This document shows, piece after piece, positions 13,646-20,317 of a stretch of DNA of 20,317 bases; position 1 is the stretch's first letter; every line of letters begins with the position of its first letter. The stretch comes from JBBSIN01 sp038232055 (GTDB lineage Bacteria; Actinomycetota; Actinomycetes; JADGOV01): the NCBI GenBank assembly GCA_038232055.1, contig JBBSIN010000044.1:1-20317 (forward strand), written 5' to 3'. A program made the translations under genes and the position numbers. Under the pieces are notes generated by a model. That model was not told the DNA's origin. It searched no databases and saw only the letters and a list, made by a program, of their open reading frames with translations.

Positions 13646-14943
13646 CCCTCCACCCGCATGAGCCCCGCGACGGCGCGAACGACGTCGAGTCCGCGCAGGT
13701 GCCCGACGGTGGCTGCGAGCGCGTCGTCACGGGCGGCGTGGGTCACGATCGCCAGCGTGGCATCGTCGCCGCGACCCTCCTGACGCACCGTCTGGATGGA
13801 CACGTCGTGTGCGGCGAAAGCGCCCGCCACGGTGGCCAGGACCCCCGCCTTGTCGGTCACGTCGAGGTTGACGGAGTAGCGGGTGACGGCCTCGCCCACC
13901 GGTCGCACGCGCAGGTCGGCGTACGCCGACTCGCCCGGGCCGCGCCCGCCGGTCACGCGGTTGCGGGCGACCGCGACGAGATCGCCGAGCACCGCGCTCG
14001 CCGTGGGCGCTCCACCCGCACCGCGGCCGTAGAACATCAGCGGGCCGGCGGCGGCCGCCTCGACGAAGACGGCGTTGTAGGCGCCGCGTACGCCGGCGAG
14101 CGGATGGCTGCGCGGGATCATCGCCGGATGGACCCGGACGCCGATACTGTCCCGGCCGTTGACATCGACGCCACGGTCGGCGATCGCGAGCAGCTTGACG
14201 ACGCAGCCCATCTCCTCGGCGGTGGCCACGTCGGCGGCGCTCACCTCCGCGATGCCCTCGCGATGGACGTCATCGGCGGTGACCCTGGTGTGGAAGGCGA
14301 GGCTGGCCAGGATCGCCGCCTTGGCGGCCGCGTCGAAGCCCTCGATGTCGTCGGTGGGGTCGGCCTCGGCGTAGCCGAGTGCGGTCGCCTCCTCGAGCGC
14401 GTCGGCGAAGCTCGCTCCGGTCTCCTCCATCCGGCTCAGGACGTAGTTGCAGGTGCCATTGACGATGCCGAGCACGCGGTCGATGCGGTCGCCGGCGAGC
14501 GACTCTCGCATCGGTCGCAGCAGCGGAATCGCGCCGGCGACGGCGGCCTCGAAGTAGAGGTCCGCGCCGGAGCGGCGTGCCGCGTCGTAGAGCAGCGGAC
14601 CATCGGCGGCCAGCAGGGCCTTGTTGGCGGTCACCACCGAGGTACCGCGGGCGAGCGCGGTGAGCAGCAGCCGGCGGGCGGGTTCGACTCCGCCGATGAC
14701 CTCGACCACAACGTCGATATCCGGCCGCCCGACCAGCGCGTCGGCGTCGGCGGTCAGTAGGCCGGCGTCGACGGGGAGGTCGCGATGCAGGGCGGGACGG
14801 CGTACGGCGATCCCGGCCAGCTCCAGCGGGGCGCCGATCCGCGCCTGCAGGTCGGCGGCGGAGCTGTGCAGGAACCGGACGACCTCGGTGCCGACCGTGC
14901 CGCAGCCCAGCAGCGCCACCTTGACCGGCCGTGGTGGGGTCAC
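13642..14943 (-). CDS. hom: Homoserine dehydrogenase
   Basis: NAD(P)-dependent reduction of aspartate semialdehyde to homoserine, the branch point to threonine and methionine. It has 433 residues, the long form with a regulatory domain. The Rossmann motif LLGCGTVG is at 11-18, VTANKAL at 104-110 and GIVNGTCNY at 159-167. The catalytic region ADPTDDIEGFDAAAK is at 194-208, and a C-terminal ACT domain spans about 356-430 (YSVNLDVTDKAGVLATVAGA). ACT domains usually confer threonine feedback inhibition. The start is GTG 14943, overlapping the argS stop by 4 bp (GTGA). A 25-codon upstream extension lies inside argS and is rejected. thrC does not follow; kptA does. Confidence 0.96.
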   Translation of the reverse strand: MTPPRPVKVALLGCGTVGTEVVRFLHSSAADLQARIGAPLELAGIAVRRPALHRDLPVDAGLLTADADALVGRPDIDVVVEVIGGVEPARRLLLTALARGTSVVTANKALLAADGPLLYDAARRSGADLYFEAAVAGAIPLLRPMRESLAGDRIDRVLGIVNGTCNYVLSRMEETGASFADALEEATALGYAEADPTDDIEGFDAAAKAAILASLAFHTRVTADDVHREGIAEVSAADVATAEEMGCVVKLLAIADRGVDVNGRDSIGVRVHPAMIPRSHPLAGVRGAYNAVFVEAAAAGPLMFYGRGAGGAPTASAVLGDLVAVARNRVTGGRGPGESAYADLRVRPVGEAVTRYSVNLDVTDKAGVLATVAGAFAAHDVSIQTVRQEGRGDDATLAIVTHAARDDALAATVGHLRGLDVVRAVAGLMRVEG

Positions 14944-16595
14944 ATCCGGTCCGGCGCGCTCACGCCGAGCAGGGCGAGCCCGTTCCCGAGCACCACGCGC
15001 GTCGCCTCGCAGAGCCACAGCCGGGCCGTGGTGAGCTCGGTGGCCGGCTCGTCGCCCTGCGGCAGTACCCGGCAGGAGTCGTAGAAGCGGTGGTAGGTGC
15101 CGGCGAGCTGCTCGAGGTAACGGGCGACGCGGTGCGGCTCATGCAGCTCGGCAGCGCTGGCGACCACCCTCGGGAACTCGCCCAGTACGCCGAGCAGGTC
15201 GACCTCGCGCGGATGGACGAGCAGTGCGGCGTCGTACGAGCCGCCCAACGGGATGCCCAGCTCCGCGGCGTTGCGACCTAGCGACGCCAGGCGGGCGTGC
15301 GCGTACTGCACGTAGAAGACCGGGTTGTCGTTGCTCTGTCGCGCCCATACGTCGATGTCGATGTCGATGACCGAGTCGGTCGACGACCGGGTGAGCGCGT
15401 AGCGCCCGGCATCGACGCCGATCGCCTCGACCAGCTCCTCCAGCGTGACGATGTTGCCGGCCCGCTTCGACATCCGCACCGGCTCGCTGCCGCGGAAGAG
15501 GTTGACGAACTGCCCGATCAGCACCACGAGGGTCGCATCCGGATCGTCGCCATAGCAGGCCACCATCGCGCGCAGCCGACCGACATAGCCGTGATGGTCG
15601 GCGCCGAGCATGTAGACGCAGGTGCTGAACCCGCGGTCGCGCTTGTCGAGGTAGTAGGCGACATCTGCGGCGAAGTAGGTCGTCGTACCGTCGGCCTTGA
15701 TCAGCACTCGGTCCTTGTCGTCGCCGAAGTCCGACGTGCGCAGCCACACGGCGCCGTCGGCGTCGTAGACGTGCCCCTGCTCGCGCATCCGATCAACGCC
15801 GCGGCGCACCGCGCCGGACTCGTGCAACGAGCGTTCGCTTCGGTATACGTCGAACGTGACGCGGAACTCCTGCAGGCTGCGCTTGATCTCCTCAAGCATC
15901 AGCTCGAGACCGTCGCGGCGAAAGACGTCGAGCGCTTTTTCGGAAGGCTCATCGAGGAGCCCGGGATTGGCGTCGACCAGGCGGGTGGCGATGTCGATGA
16001 TGTAGTCGCCGGCGTAACCGTCCGTCGGCGTCGACTCCCGCTTGGCAGCGGCGTAGAGCGAGGCGGCGTAGCGGTCGATCTGCACACCGGCGTCGTTGAT
16101 GTAGTACTCGCGGGCCACCGCTGCCCCGGTCGCGCTGAGCAGCCGGCCCAGCGCGTCACCGACGGCCGCCCAGCGCACGTGGCCGAGGTGCAGCGGCCCG
16201 GTCGGGTTGGCACTGACGAACTCGAGGTTGATCCGCTGCCCGGCCAGCCGGTCGGAGCCGCCGTACGACGCCCCGGCCTGCACGATGCTTCCGGCGAGCG
16301 ACCCCATCGCCGACTCGTCCAGCCGCAGGTTGAGGAACCCCGGACCAGCCACCTCGACAGTGGCGATCCCCGGCACGTCCCTCAGCCGGGTGGCTATCGT
16401 CTCGGCAACCTCGCGCGGCGGCCGCGCGGCGGCCTTGGCGAGCTGGAGCGCGACATTGGTGGCATAGTCGCCGTGGTCCCGCTGGCGAGGCCGCTCGACC
16501 GTCACCTGTTCGGGCACCGCGACCGCTAGCTGCCCCTCGTCGACGGCCTCTTGGACGGCCGCGCGTACGGCGTCGGCCAGGTCCGCGGGGGTCAT
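14940..16595 (-). CDS. argS: Arginyl-tRNA synthetase
   Basis: Class Ia aminoacyl-tRNA synthetase that charges tRNA-Arg. It has 551 residues, normal length. An N-terminal additional domain (about 1-90) contains the typical GDYATNVAL. The HIGH motif is PTGPLHLGH (131-139) and the KMSKS-like loop is RMSKRAG (374-380). A C-terminal DALR anticodon-binding domain starts near VQYAHARL (429-436). The start is ATG 16595, 25 nt after the response-regulator stop. It overlaps hom by 4 bp, so lysA, normally between them in this phylum, is missing. The tRNA-Arg(CCG) gene lies about 470 bp upstream on the opposite strand. Confidence 0.97.
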   Translation of the reverse strand: MTPADLADAVRAAVQEAVDEGQLAVAVPEQVTVERPRQRDHGDYATNVALQLAKAAARPPREVAETIATRLRDVPGIATVEVAGPGFLNLRLDESAMGSLAGSIVQAGASYGGSDRLAGQRINLEFVSANPTGPLHLGHVRWAAVGDALGRLLSATGAAVAREYYINDAGVQIDRYAASLYAAAKRESTPTDGYAGDYIIDIATRLVDANPGLLDEPSEKALDVFRRDGLELMLEEIKRSLQEFRVTFDVYRSERSLHESGAVRRGVDRMREQGHVYDADGAVWLRTSDFGDDKDRVLIKADGTTTYFAADVAYYLDKRDRGFSTCVYMLGADHHGYVGRLRAMVACYGDDPDATLVVLIGQFVNLFRGSEPVRMSKRAGNIVTLEELVEAIGVDAGRYALTRSSTDSVIDIDIDVWARQSNDNPVFYVQYAHARLASLGRNAAELGIPLGGSYDAALLVHPREVDLLGVLGEFPRVVASAAELHEPHRVARYLEQLAGTYHRFYDSCRVLPQGDEPATELTTARLWLCEATRVVLGNGLALLGVSAPDRM

Positions 16596-16620
16596 TCTTC
16601 GAGGCTACCGAAGAGTGGGA

Positions 16621-17001
16621 CTACTCAGCCGTGGCGAGGCGCCGTACGGTCGAGATCAGCTCGTCCGGGTCGAACGGCTTGGTGAGGTAGGCGTCCACCC
16701 CGATGCGGCCGCCGCGGCGTACGTCGCTGTCCTGCGCTTGCGCGCTCAGCAGGACGATGCGCACCGCCGCGGTCTGCGGATCGGCGCGTAGCCGCATCGC
16801 GGTCTCCCAGCCGTCGAGGCGTGGCATCATCACGTCGAGCGTGACGACGTCTGGCGCTACGTCGCGTACCCGGTCGAGGCAGTCCTGGCCGTCGACCGCC
16901 GTGAAGACCTCGAAGCCCTCAAGCTGCAGGTTGACGCTGATCAGCTGCCGGATCACGTCGCTGTCGTCGACAACGAGCACACGCGGCAACTGGTCGGTCA
17001 C
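16621..17001 (-). CDS. Stand-alone response regulator receiver protein (CheY-like)
   Basis: Single receiver domain of 126 residues without an output domain. The acidic pair is D12/D13 (VVDDSD), the phospho-acceptor is D56 (VTLDVMMP), the switch hydroxyl is S86 (LLSAQAQ) and the conserved lysine is K108 (LTKPFDPDEL). All active-site positions are intact. It presumably signals by protein-protein contact; no histidine kinase is in the window. The start is GTG 17001, with AGAGGT upstream. A longer frame reading back through the tRNA gene gives the artefactual peptide seen whenever tRNA genes are translated. It is the first gene of the response regulator-argS-hom group. Confidence 0.93.
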   Translation of the reverse strand: MTDQLPRVLVVDDSDVIRQLISVNLQLEGFEVFTAVDGQDCLDRVRDVAPDVVTLDVMMPRLDGWETAMRLRADPQTAAVRIVLLSAQAQDSDVRRGGRIGVDAYLTKPFDPDELISTVRRLATAE

Positions 17002-17066
17002 GAGCCGAAGGCTACCTCTCGCTCCGGCTGATACCCTCGCTTCGTCTGGGCGCATGAGGCCCGACG

Positions 17067-17138
17067 GCCCCCGTAGCTCAGGGGATAGAGCACCGCCCTC
17101 CGGAGGCGGGGGCGCAGGTTCGAATCCTGCCGGGGGCA
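17067..17138 (+). tRNA. tRNA-Arg (anticodon CCG)
   Basis: A full cloverleaf can be drawn. The acceptor stem GCCCCCG (17067-17073) pairs with CGGGGGC (17131-17137), and the discriminator is A (17138). The D stem is GCTC/GAGC. The anticodon stem CCGCC/GGCGG encloses the loop CTCCGGA, with CCG at 17100-17102. The variable loop has 4 nt, and the T arm is GCAGG-TTCGAAT-CCTGC. CCA is not encoded (CCC follows). It reads CGG arginine codons. It lies next to argS, the gene for its charging enzyme, and marks the edge of the gene-poor region to its right. Confidence 0.97.
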
Positions 17139-17744
17139 CCCGATCACACCGCTGGTCCGCGGGCTGAACGTAGTCCGGACAACCCAGGGCGTAGTGATCT
17201 TTCCAACACTTCTCCAAGGCCCAAGGGTTACATCGGCACCGTTGCGACAGGGTGCGCCTCACGTCGACGGCTGACGGTTCATGGCGCACCACCGACGAAG
17301 GCGGTCTGGCGCGGCGCTGGCGGTGGTCCACATGACCATCCGCCGTTCTCCTCTTTCAAGGGGATGCCGGTTGGGCAGTGCCCGACCTTCCGGAAGCGGC
17401 CGTGATCTTCCTCAGGCGCCCGGTCAGCGACCATAACCGCGCGGGGATCGGCCTGCGGTGGTCAGCCTTCCGCTGACAGCACGCAAGGCGTGTCACTCAA
17501 CGTTGTGCAGAACCGGTCTTCTGGACGGCTGCTAGCGCGTGTGGTGCACGGCGCTGGCCGGCGTTCCCACGCGTTATCGATGTCACAACCAACGCACGCG
17601 CGGTGGTGACGCCGGGTTCCGGCCGACCCACCCTTGAGGCGTTAAGGGCTGGTGTTGTTACTACTACGCAGCCCGAGAATGACCGGCCCCGCTCATACAG
17701 AAGGCGGCCGTTCTAGTCGTGCGCGAAGCAAACACTCAGGCATA
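17139..17744. other. Gene-free spacer with clustered hairpins
   Basis: I see no credible gene in this 606-bp stretch. It holds several small inverted repeats: GATCAC (17142-17147) with GTGATC (17194-17199); GGTTGGGC-AGT-GCCCGACC (17369-17387, 8 bp with one G-T); the 10-bp palindrome CTTCCGGAAG (17387-17396); GTCAGC-CTTCC-GCTGAC (17461-17477); CACGC-AAG-GCGTG (17480-17492); and CCCTT-8 nt-AAGGG (17631-17648). These could be remnants of an element, an attachment region, or a structured RNA. No copy of the tRNA 3' end was found within the window. Confidence 0.5.
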
Positions 17745-18818
17745 TCAACGGCTCCATGCGGCCGGAACAGCGATCCGGGCCCAGGTTGCCCGGCGTCCGG
17801 AACAGGCTGGCGCCGTTCCAGGCGACGCATAGTCCGCCGCAACACAGACATTTCGCACCTTCGTCCCGGCAAGGTATACGGCGTTTCCGAGAGAGGCCTC
17901 ACCCAGGCTATTAGGGGCGGCGGAGCCATCCCAAAACGTGATTGTTCTCCGGCCCATCCGGGCGGTCACACGGAGTCGAACTACGCTAGCGGTGGCAATG
18001 CCCTTGGCGAGCACATGAGTGTTGAGAACCCGTGCCGTAAGCTTTCCTGACCACGTCACACTGAGAACCGGCCGGTCCGGCACAACCGGCACATGCAAAA
18101 GAAGGCAGCCTGTGCGTTCTCCCGTGACCCTTTGCGTTTCGGAATTGTTAGGCGCAACCTGTTGCCCAAGAGAATGAGCAACCTGACCTGAGAGGGCATT
18201 GCAGTCCACCGATTCATTACCCACCCAGGCGTTCACCACGATAGTCTGGTACTTACCAAAAGGAATCTGCCGGCTTAATGCTAGACTGAAATGACCATCG
18301 TCGCCTGCTCCGGTATCAGAGACATAAACCGACTCAGAAGTATTGGCCAAACCATAGCCAAGTACACGGACATGAACTACTTCACCAGAACGCAGCCCCC
18401 TCGAACTGATCGTCCCGGTGAGCAAGTTCCTCTGGAGATTGGCAGTAACTTGCGGCCGCTGTTTTTCACGAGTGCTCGCGAGCGCAGCGGAGGCACCAAC
18501 CATCAGCCCGGCGATAAACAGCGTCATGGCCGCTGCGTAGCATCTGCTGCGCCAGCGCCGCGAACGCTCGGAGGAGCCTGGACGCAGGCCTGGGACGCCT
18601 AGGGCGCAGATCCCACCTGACGCTGTCAGACCGAGGGCCAGGATTGTCAGGAGCGTCTTATTGCGAAACATACGCTCTAAATCGCCCGTAGCGCCGGCAA
18701 ACACCGTGACCGTTGTGACGAAGGTCGTGAATAAGCCGGCCGCTACGGCAGCGGCCTTGCCGAAGCCCTCGTCGGCCCCATCCTGTTCAGTGTCAGTAAG
18801 TTTCCCCAGGACTCCCAA
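17745..18818 (-). CDS. Hypothetical membrane-anchored exported protein (three TM segments, two Cys-pair domains)
   Basis: I do not recognise a named family. The protein of 357 residues (from TTG 18818) has hydrophobic segments at about 21-43, 55-76 and 94-115, then some 240 polar residues that should lie outside the membrane. The outer part looks like two beta-rich domains, each ending in a cysteine pair (C206/C238 and C325/C339) that could form disulfides. Domain 1 contains LLTGTISSRGLRSGEVVHVR and a run rich in Val, Tyr and Gly. The DNA is unlike its neighbours: by hand count 123 of 240 bases (51%) at 18121-18360 are G or C. The open frame continues to 19010 into transposase-derived sequence, so the native start may be lost. 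GGGGG before TTG 18818 is a possible ribosome site. Confidence 0.55.
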   Translation of the reverse strand: MGVLGKLTDTEQDGADEGFGKAAAVAAGLFTTFVTTVTVFAGATGDLERMFRNKTLLTILALGLTASGGICALGVPGLRPGSSERSRRWRSRCYAAAMTLFIAGLMVGASAALASTREKQRPQVTANLQRNLLTGTISSRGLRSGEVVHVRVLGYGLANTSESVYVSDTGAGDDGHFSLALSRQIPFGKYQTIVVNAWVGNESVDCNALSGQVAHSLGQQVAPNNSETQRVTGERTGCLLLHVPVVPDRPVLSVTWSGKLTARVLNTHVLAKGIATASVVRLRVTARMGRRTITFWDGSAAPNSLGEASLGNAVYLAGTKVRNVCVAADYASPGTAPACSGRRATWARIAVPAAWSR

Positions 18819-18869
18819 AGCGCACCCCCGTGACCGCGAGCAGGCGGATGTCGTGCATCGTAGCGGGTG

Positions 18870-19119
18870 GTTGAACAGCGTCGGCTGCGCGCGCAGCACC
18901 GCCACGTCCGCGAGGCAGTCCCCGCCCAGCCCGAGCGCGACCGCAAGGTCCAGCACGGTCTTGCCGGGTGGTGCACTGCCCGCGGTTGCGCCACCGCGCC
19001 AGCGCCGCACGCAGCACCTCCCCGAGCCCGGCCGCGCGCGCCGTCTCGATCAACAGCACCCCGCCCGCGCTGCTCACCAACGGCGTGTTCGACCCGGTCA
19101 CACCAGCCCCGGAACCCAC
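18870..19119 (-). pseudogene. IS1380-family transposase, N-terminal fragment with frameshift
   Basis: Two adjacent minus-strand frames together give the start of an IS1380-type (DDE) transposase. From 19119, VTGSNTPLVSSAGGVLLIE and ARAAGLGEVLRAALARWR are in one frame. After a shift near 18965-18985, GKTVLDLAVALGLGGDCLAD and VAVLRAQPTLF are in another. Aligned by eye with the usual WRxPLAVHDPGKxxLDLAV pattern, about 2 nt are missing. Similarity stops abruptly after LF at about 18870, well before any catalytic residue, so the copy cannot be active. Its residual frame runs into the membrane-protein gene downstream. No intact terminal repeats were identified. Confidence 0.65.
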
Positions 19120-19129
19120 CCACTACGCT

Positions 19130-19507
19130 TCACCTACCAAGTGCCTTCCTGCTCGGGCCGCTCCTGACTTCGACACTCAGCAGTTTCCCAAGCAGGACAG
19201 GCACTTCGGTACGTTCAGACCCGCCTGTCACGGCAGGATCAGCAGCCCAGTGAAAGCGCGAGGTCAAATACTGATTGACGAAGAACACGAGGCCCTGAGC
19301 GGCATTCCGTGAGACGCCTATGAGGTCGCCCTTGAACTTATTCTCAATCTGTCTGAAGGTTGGCCGTGTCGTGGGGAAGTAGGCCGCTGCTACGTAGGCC
19401 GTAATACCGCGTCGGCAGACGACATCCTTGATTCCATCTGGGCCACCAAGCGGATGCTGGGGATCGACCGCGGCGAAGCCGTCGATTGACAGGAATCCTG
19501 CACACAA
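19130..19507 (-). pseudogene. Truncated hypothetical protein, possibly nuclease-like N-terminal domain
   Basis: The open frame of 125 residues from TTG 19507 has a coherent first 82 residues: FAAVDPQHPLGGPDGIKDVV, AYVAAAYFPTTRPTFRQIEN, KFKGDLIGVSRNAAQ, GLVFFVNQYLT. This resembles, from memory, the N-terminal segment of larger actinobacterial proteins with a restriction-endonuclease-like GPDGxKD...YFP...KF..DL...FVxNQxLT pattern. I cannot confirm the family. After residue 82 (about 19262) the sequence no longer looks like protein of that type, so the gene is cut there. The 5' part may also be missing, as there is no ribosome site. Its position next to a transposase fragment supports truncation by insertion or deletion. 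Confidence 0.35.
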
Positions 19508-19858
19508 CCGCTTGCGTCTGCCCGAATCGCCAGTCTGCAGTGCGCTCTCTGTCGTCGTGGTTCAGCATCATGCAGGCAACCCGAGGGAGGCGCGTGGCCT
19601 CCCGGTCAAGCATGCAGAGGGTGCCTGCGGTCCACGGCCTTCGGCAGCGACCCGGGCACTCGGAGCGGCTGTGGGAGTGCCCGGGGGCCTGGCCGTCGAA
19701 AATCGTCGGCGCTCGCTGCATATCCGAGCTCGCTCCTCGAGACCAGCTGTACGGCGACCGGGCCTGTTCTGGTTCCGTCTGGAGGCAGTCGTCTGGAGAC
19801 CTGAAATGTCCCGGAAACGCGAGTTGGCCCGGCTTGCCCTCGATCTGTCGTAGCGGCT

Positions 19859-19883
19859 CGGCCAGGTGGTGTGGACCTGGCCG
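19859..19883 (+). terminator. Perfect 9-bp hairpin after a plus-strand stop codon
   Basis: CGGCCAGGT-GGTGTGG-ACCTGGCCG forms a perfect 9-bp stem with a 7-nt loop. It starts 6 nt after the TAG that ends the plus-strand frame at 19853. There is no T-run. Terminators lacking the U-tract have been proposed in actinobacteria, so this could be one; otherwise it is an isolated inverted repeat. Confidence 0.35.
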
Positions 19884-19884
19884 C

Positions 19885-19908
19885 GTGGCAGGCACCGTGG
19901 CAGGCACC
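19885..19908. repeat. 12-bp tandem repeat, two perfect copies
   Basis: GTGGCAGGCACC occurs at 19885-19896 and again at 19897-19908 without a gap, directly after the hairpin at 19859-19883. Two CCTAGG hexamers follow at about 19917-19932. The function is unknown. Confidence 0.6.
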
Positions 19909-20106
19909 CCAGCATCCCTAGGTGCCCCTAGGCATCCGTCCATAAGCGCCGTTCCGTCCGAGTGCCGTGCCACGGGCAGTGCCGGCTACCCGTGGCGTCC
20001 GAGGTCCGCTAGCCACCCGTACCAGGCGTCCAGCCGCACGCTCACGTGCCGCAGGATCCTGGCTCCGACGCTACGTGCCGCGAGCCGGGCATGGGCGCGT
20101 TGCCGC

Positions 20107-20157
20107 ATCAACAACGGAACTTCCTCGGAACTCGGCTCCTCAAGAAGTTCCGTTGAT
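20107..20157 (-). terminator. Inverted repeat, candidate terminator or element end
   Basis: ATCAACAACGGAACTTC (20107-20123) and GAAGTTCCGTTGAT (20144-20157) are reverse complements over 14 bp, with a 3-nt bulge (AAC) in the left arm and a 20-nt loop. It lies about 110 nt downstream of a possible minus-strand stop codon at 20265-20267, which would fit a terminator for the gene entering from the right edge. There is no T-run. The end of a mobile element is the alternative. Confidence 0.4.
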
Positions 20158-20264
20158 CATGGCGTACACCGCAGAAGGCCCTTCTCGAACGTCGGTCGGA
20201 ACGGCTTGCCGGCCGACTCCACACGTCCTGGTCGGCCGTGGAGCGGCGGACCTGGACGTCGGGA

Positions 20265-20317
20265 TCAGGAGAGGTCAAACCGGTCGAGGGTCATGACGTT
20301 GTCCCTCGCTGCGACGA
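20265..20317 (-). CDS. Possible 3' end of a gene entering from the right edge
   Basis: Read on the minus strand from the window edge, the frame VAARDNVMTLDRFDLS ends with TGA at 20267-20265. The amphipathic, acidic ending reads like a genuine protein C-terminus, and a large inverted repeat follows about 110 nt downstream. Only 16 codons are visible, so neither the family nor the reality of the gene can be judged. Confidence 0.25.
   Translation of the reverse strand, partial: VAARDNVMTLDRFDLS

Larger units (their letters stand above)
19508..20264. other. Gene-poor stretch with repeats and possible gene remnants
   Basis: No convincing complete gene is present. Open frames on both strands (plus strand 19428-19853 and 19967-20296, minus strand 19344-19973) give Arg/Pro-rich or mixed translations without recognisable domains. 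The only hint of real coding is the last 35 or so codons before the TAG at 19851-19853 (GLFWFRLEAVVWRPEMSRKR), which is followed within 6 nt by a strong hairpin. Short tandem and inverted repeats in this stretch are listed separately. Confidence 0.4.

Noticed and set aside
17002..17331. N-terminal extension of the response regulator through the tRNA gene
   Set aside because: The extension translates tRNA-Arg itself (the familiar VPPAGFEPA-type peptide); the receiver domain begins naturally at GTG 17001.
17652..18050. Plus-strand 132-codon frame opposite the membrane-protein gene
   Set aside because: It has a basic, low-complexity translation, no ribosome site, and is antisense to a longer frame with transmembrane segments and paired cysteines.
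17139..20317. Direct repeat of the tRNA-Arg 3' end as an attachment site
   Set aside because: I searched by eye for the TTCGAATCCTGC and CCGGGGGCACC segments and found no second copy in the window.

Overview
The window is chromosomal DNA of a GC-rich actinobacterium. The evidence is the high GC of most genes, frequent GTG and TTG starts, many 4-bp stop/start overlaps, a Rho factor with a very long charged N-terminal insert, and the gene block argS - hom - thrC - thrB - rho - rpmE. I cannot name the genus from sequence alone.

Layout. (1) 1-4962, all minus strand: rpmE, rho, thrB and thrC, the distal half of the classical actinobacterial threonine/Rho locus. An intrinsic terminator follows rpmE. 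Structured intergenic repeats lie on both sides of rho. (2) 5105-13112: an accessory block placed between thrC and hom. It holds an ABM-type monooxygenase, a left arm on the minus strand (PLP aminotransferase, cupin, class II glutamine amidotransferase), and a divergent right arm on the plus strand (Lrp/AsnC regulator, glutamine-synthetase-like gamma-glutamyl ligase, Dabb-domain protein, APC amino-acid/amine permease, FluG/NodGS-like amidohydrolase). The two arms face away from a shared 95-bp promoter region that contains repeats. (3) 13064-17001, minus strand: response regulator, argS, hom and kptA, tightly packed. lysA, usually found between argS and hom, is absent. (4) 17067-17138: tRNA-Arg(CCG) on the plus strand. 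(5) 17139-20317: a gene-poor tract with remnants. It holds a hairpin-rich spacer, a gene for a membrane-anchored two-domain exported protein in DNA of about 50% GC, a frameshifted IS1380-type transposase fragment, a truncated nuclease-like fragment, and several inverted repeats. It looks like an eroding island beside the tRNA gene.

How the genes may work together. Hom, ThrB and ThrC make threonine from aspartate semialdehyde. RpmE, ArgS, tRNA-Arg and KptA serve translation and RNA repair, and Rho serves termination. The accessory block reads as an Lrp-controlled uptake and catabolic module. The permease would import an amine or amino acid, the GS-like ligase would gamma-glutamylate it, and the aminotransferase and small barrel or cupin proteins would transform it. 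The amidohydrolase and/or class II amidotransferase would then hydrolyse the product. This pathway is inferred from families and gene order; the substrate is unknown. It is the best candidate for an undescribed system here. Second is the membrane protein and broken genes next to tRNA-Arg.
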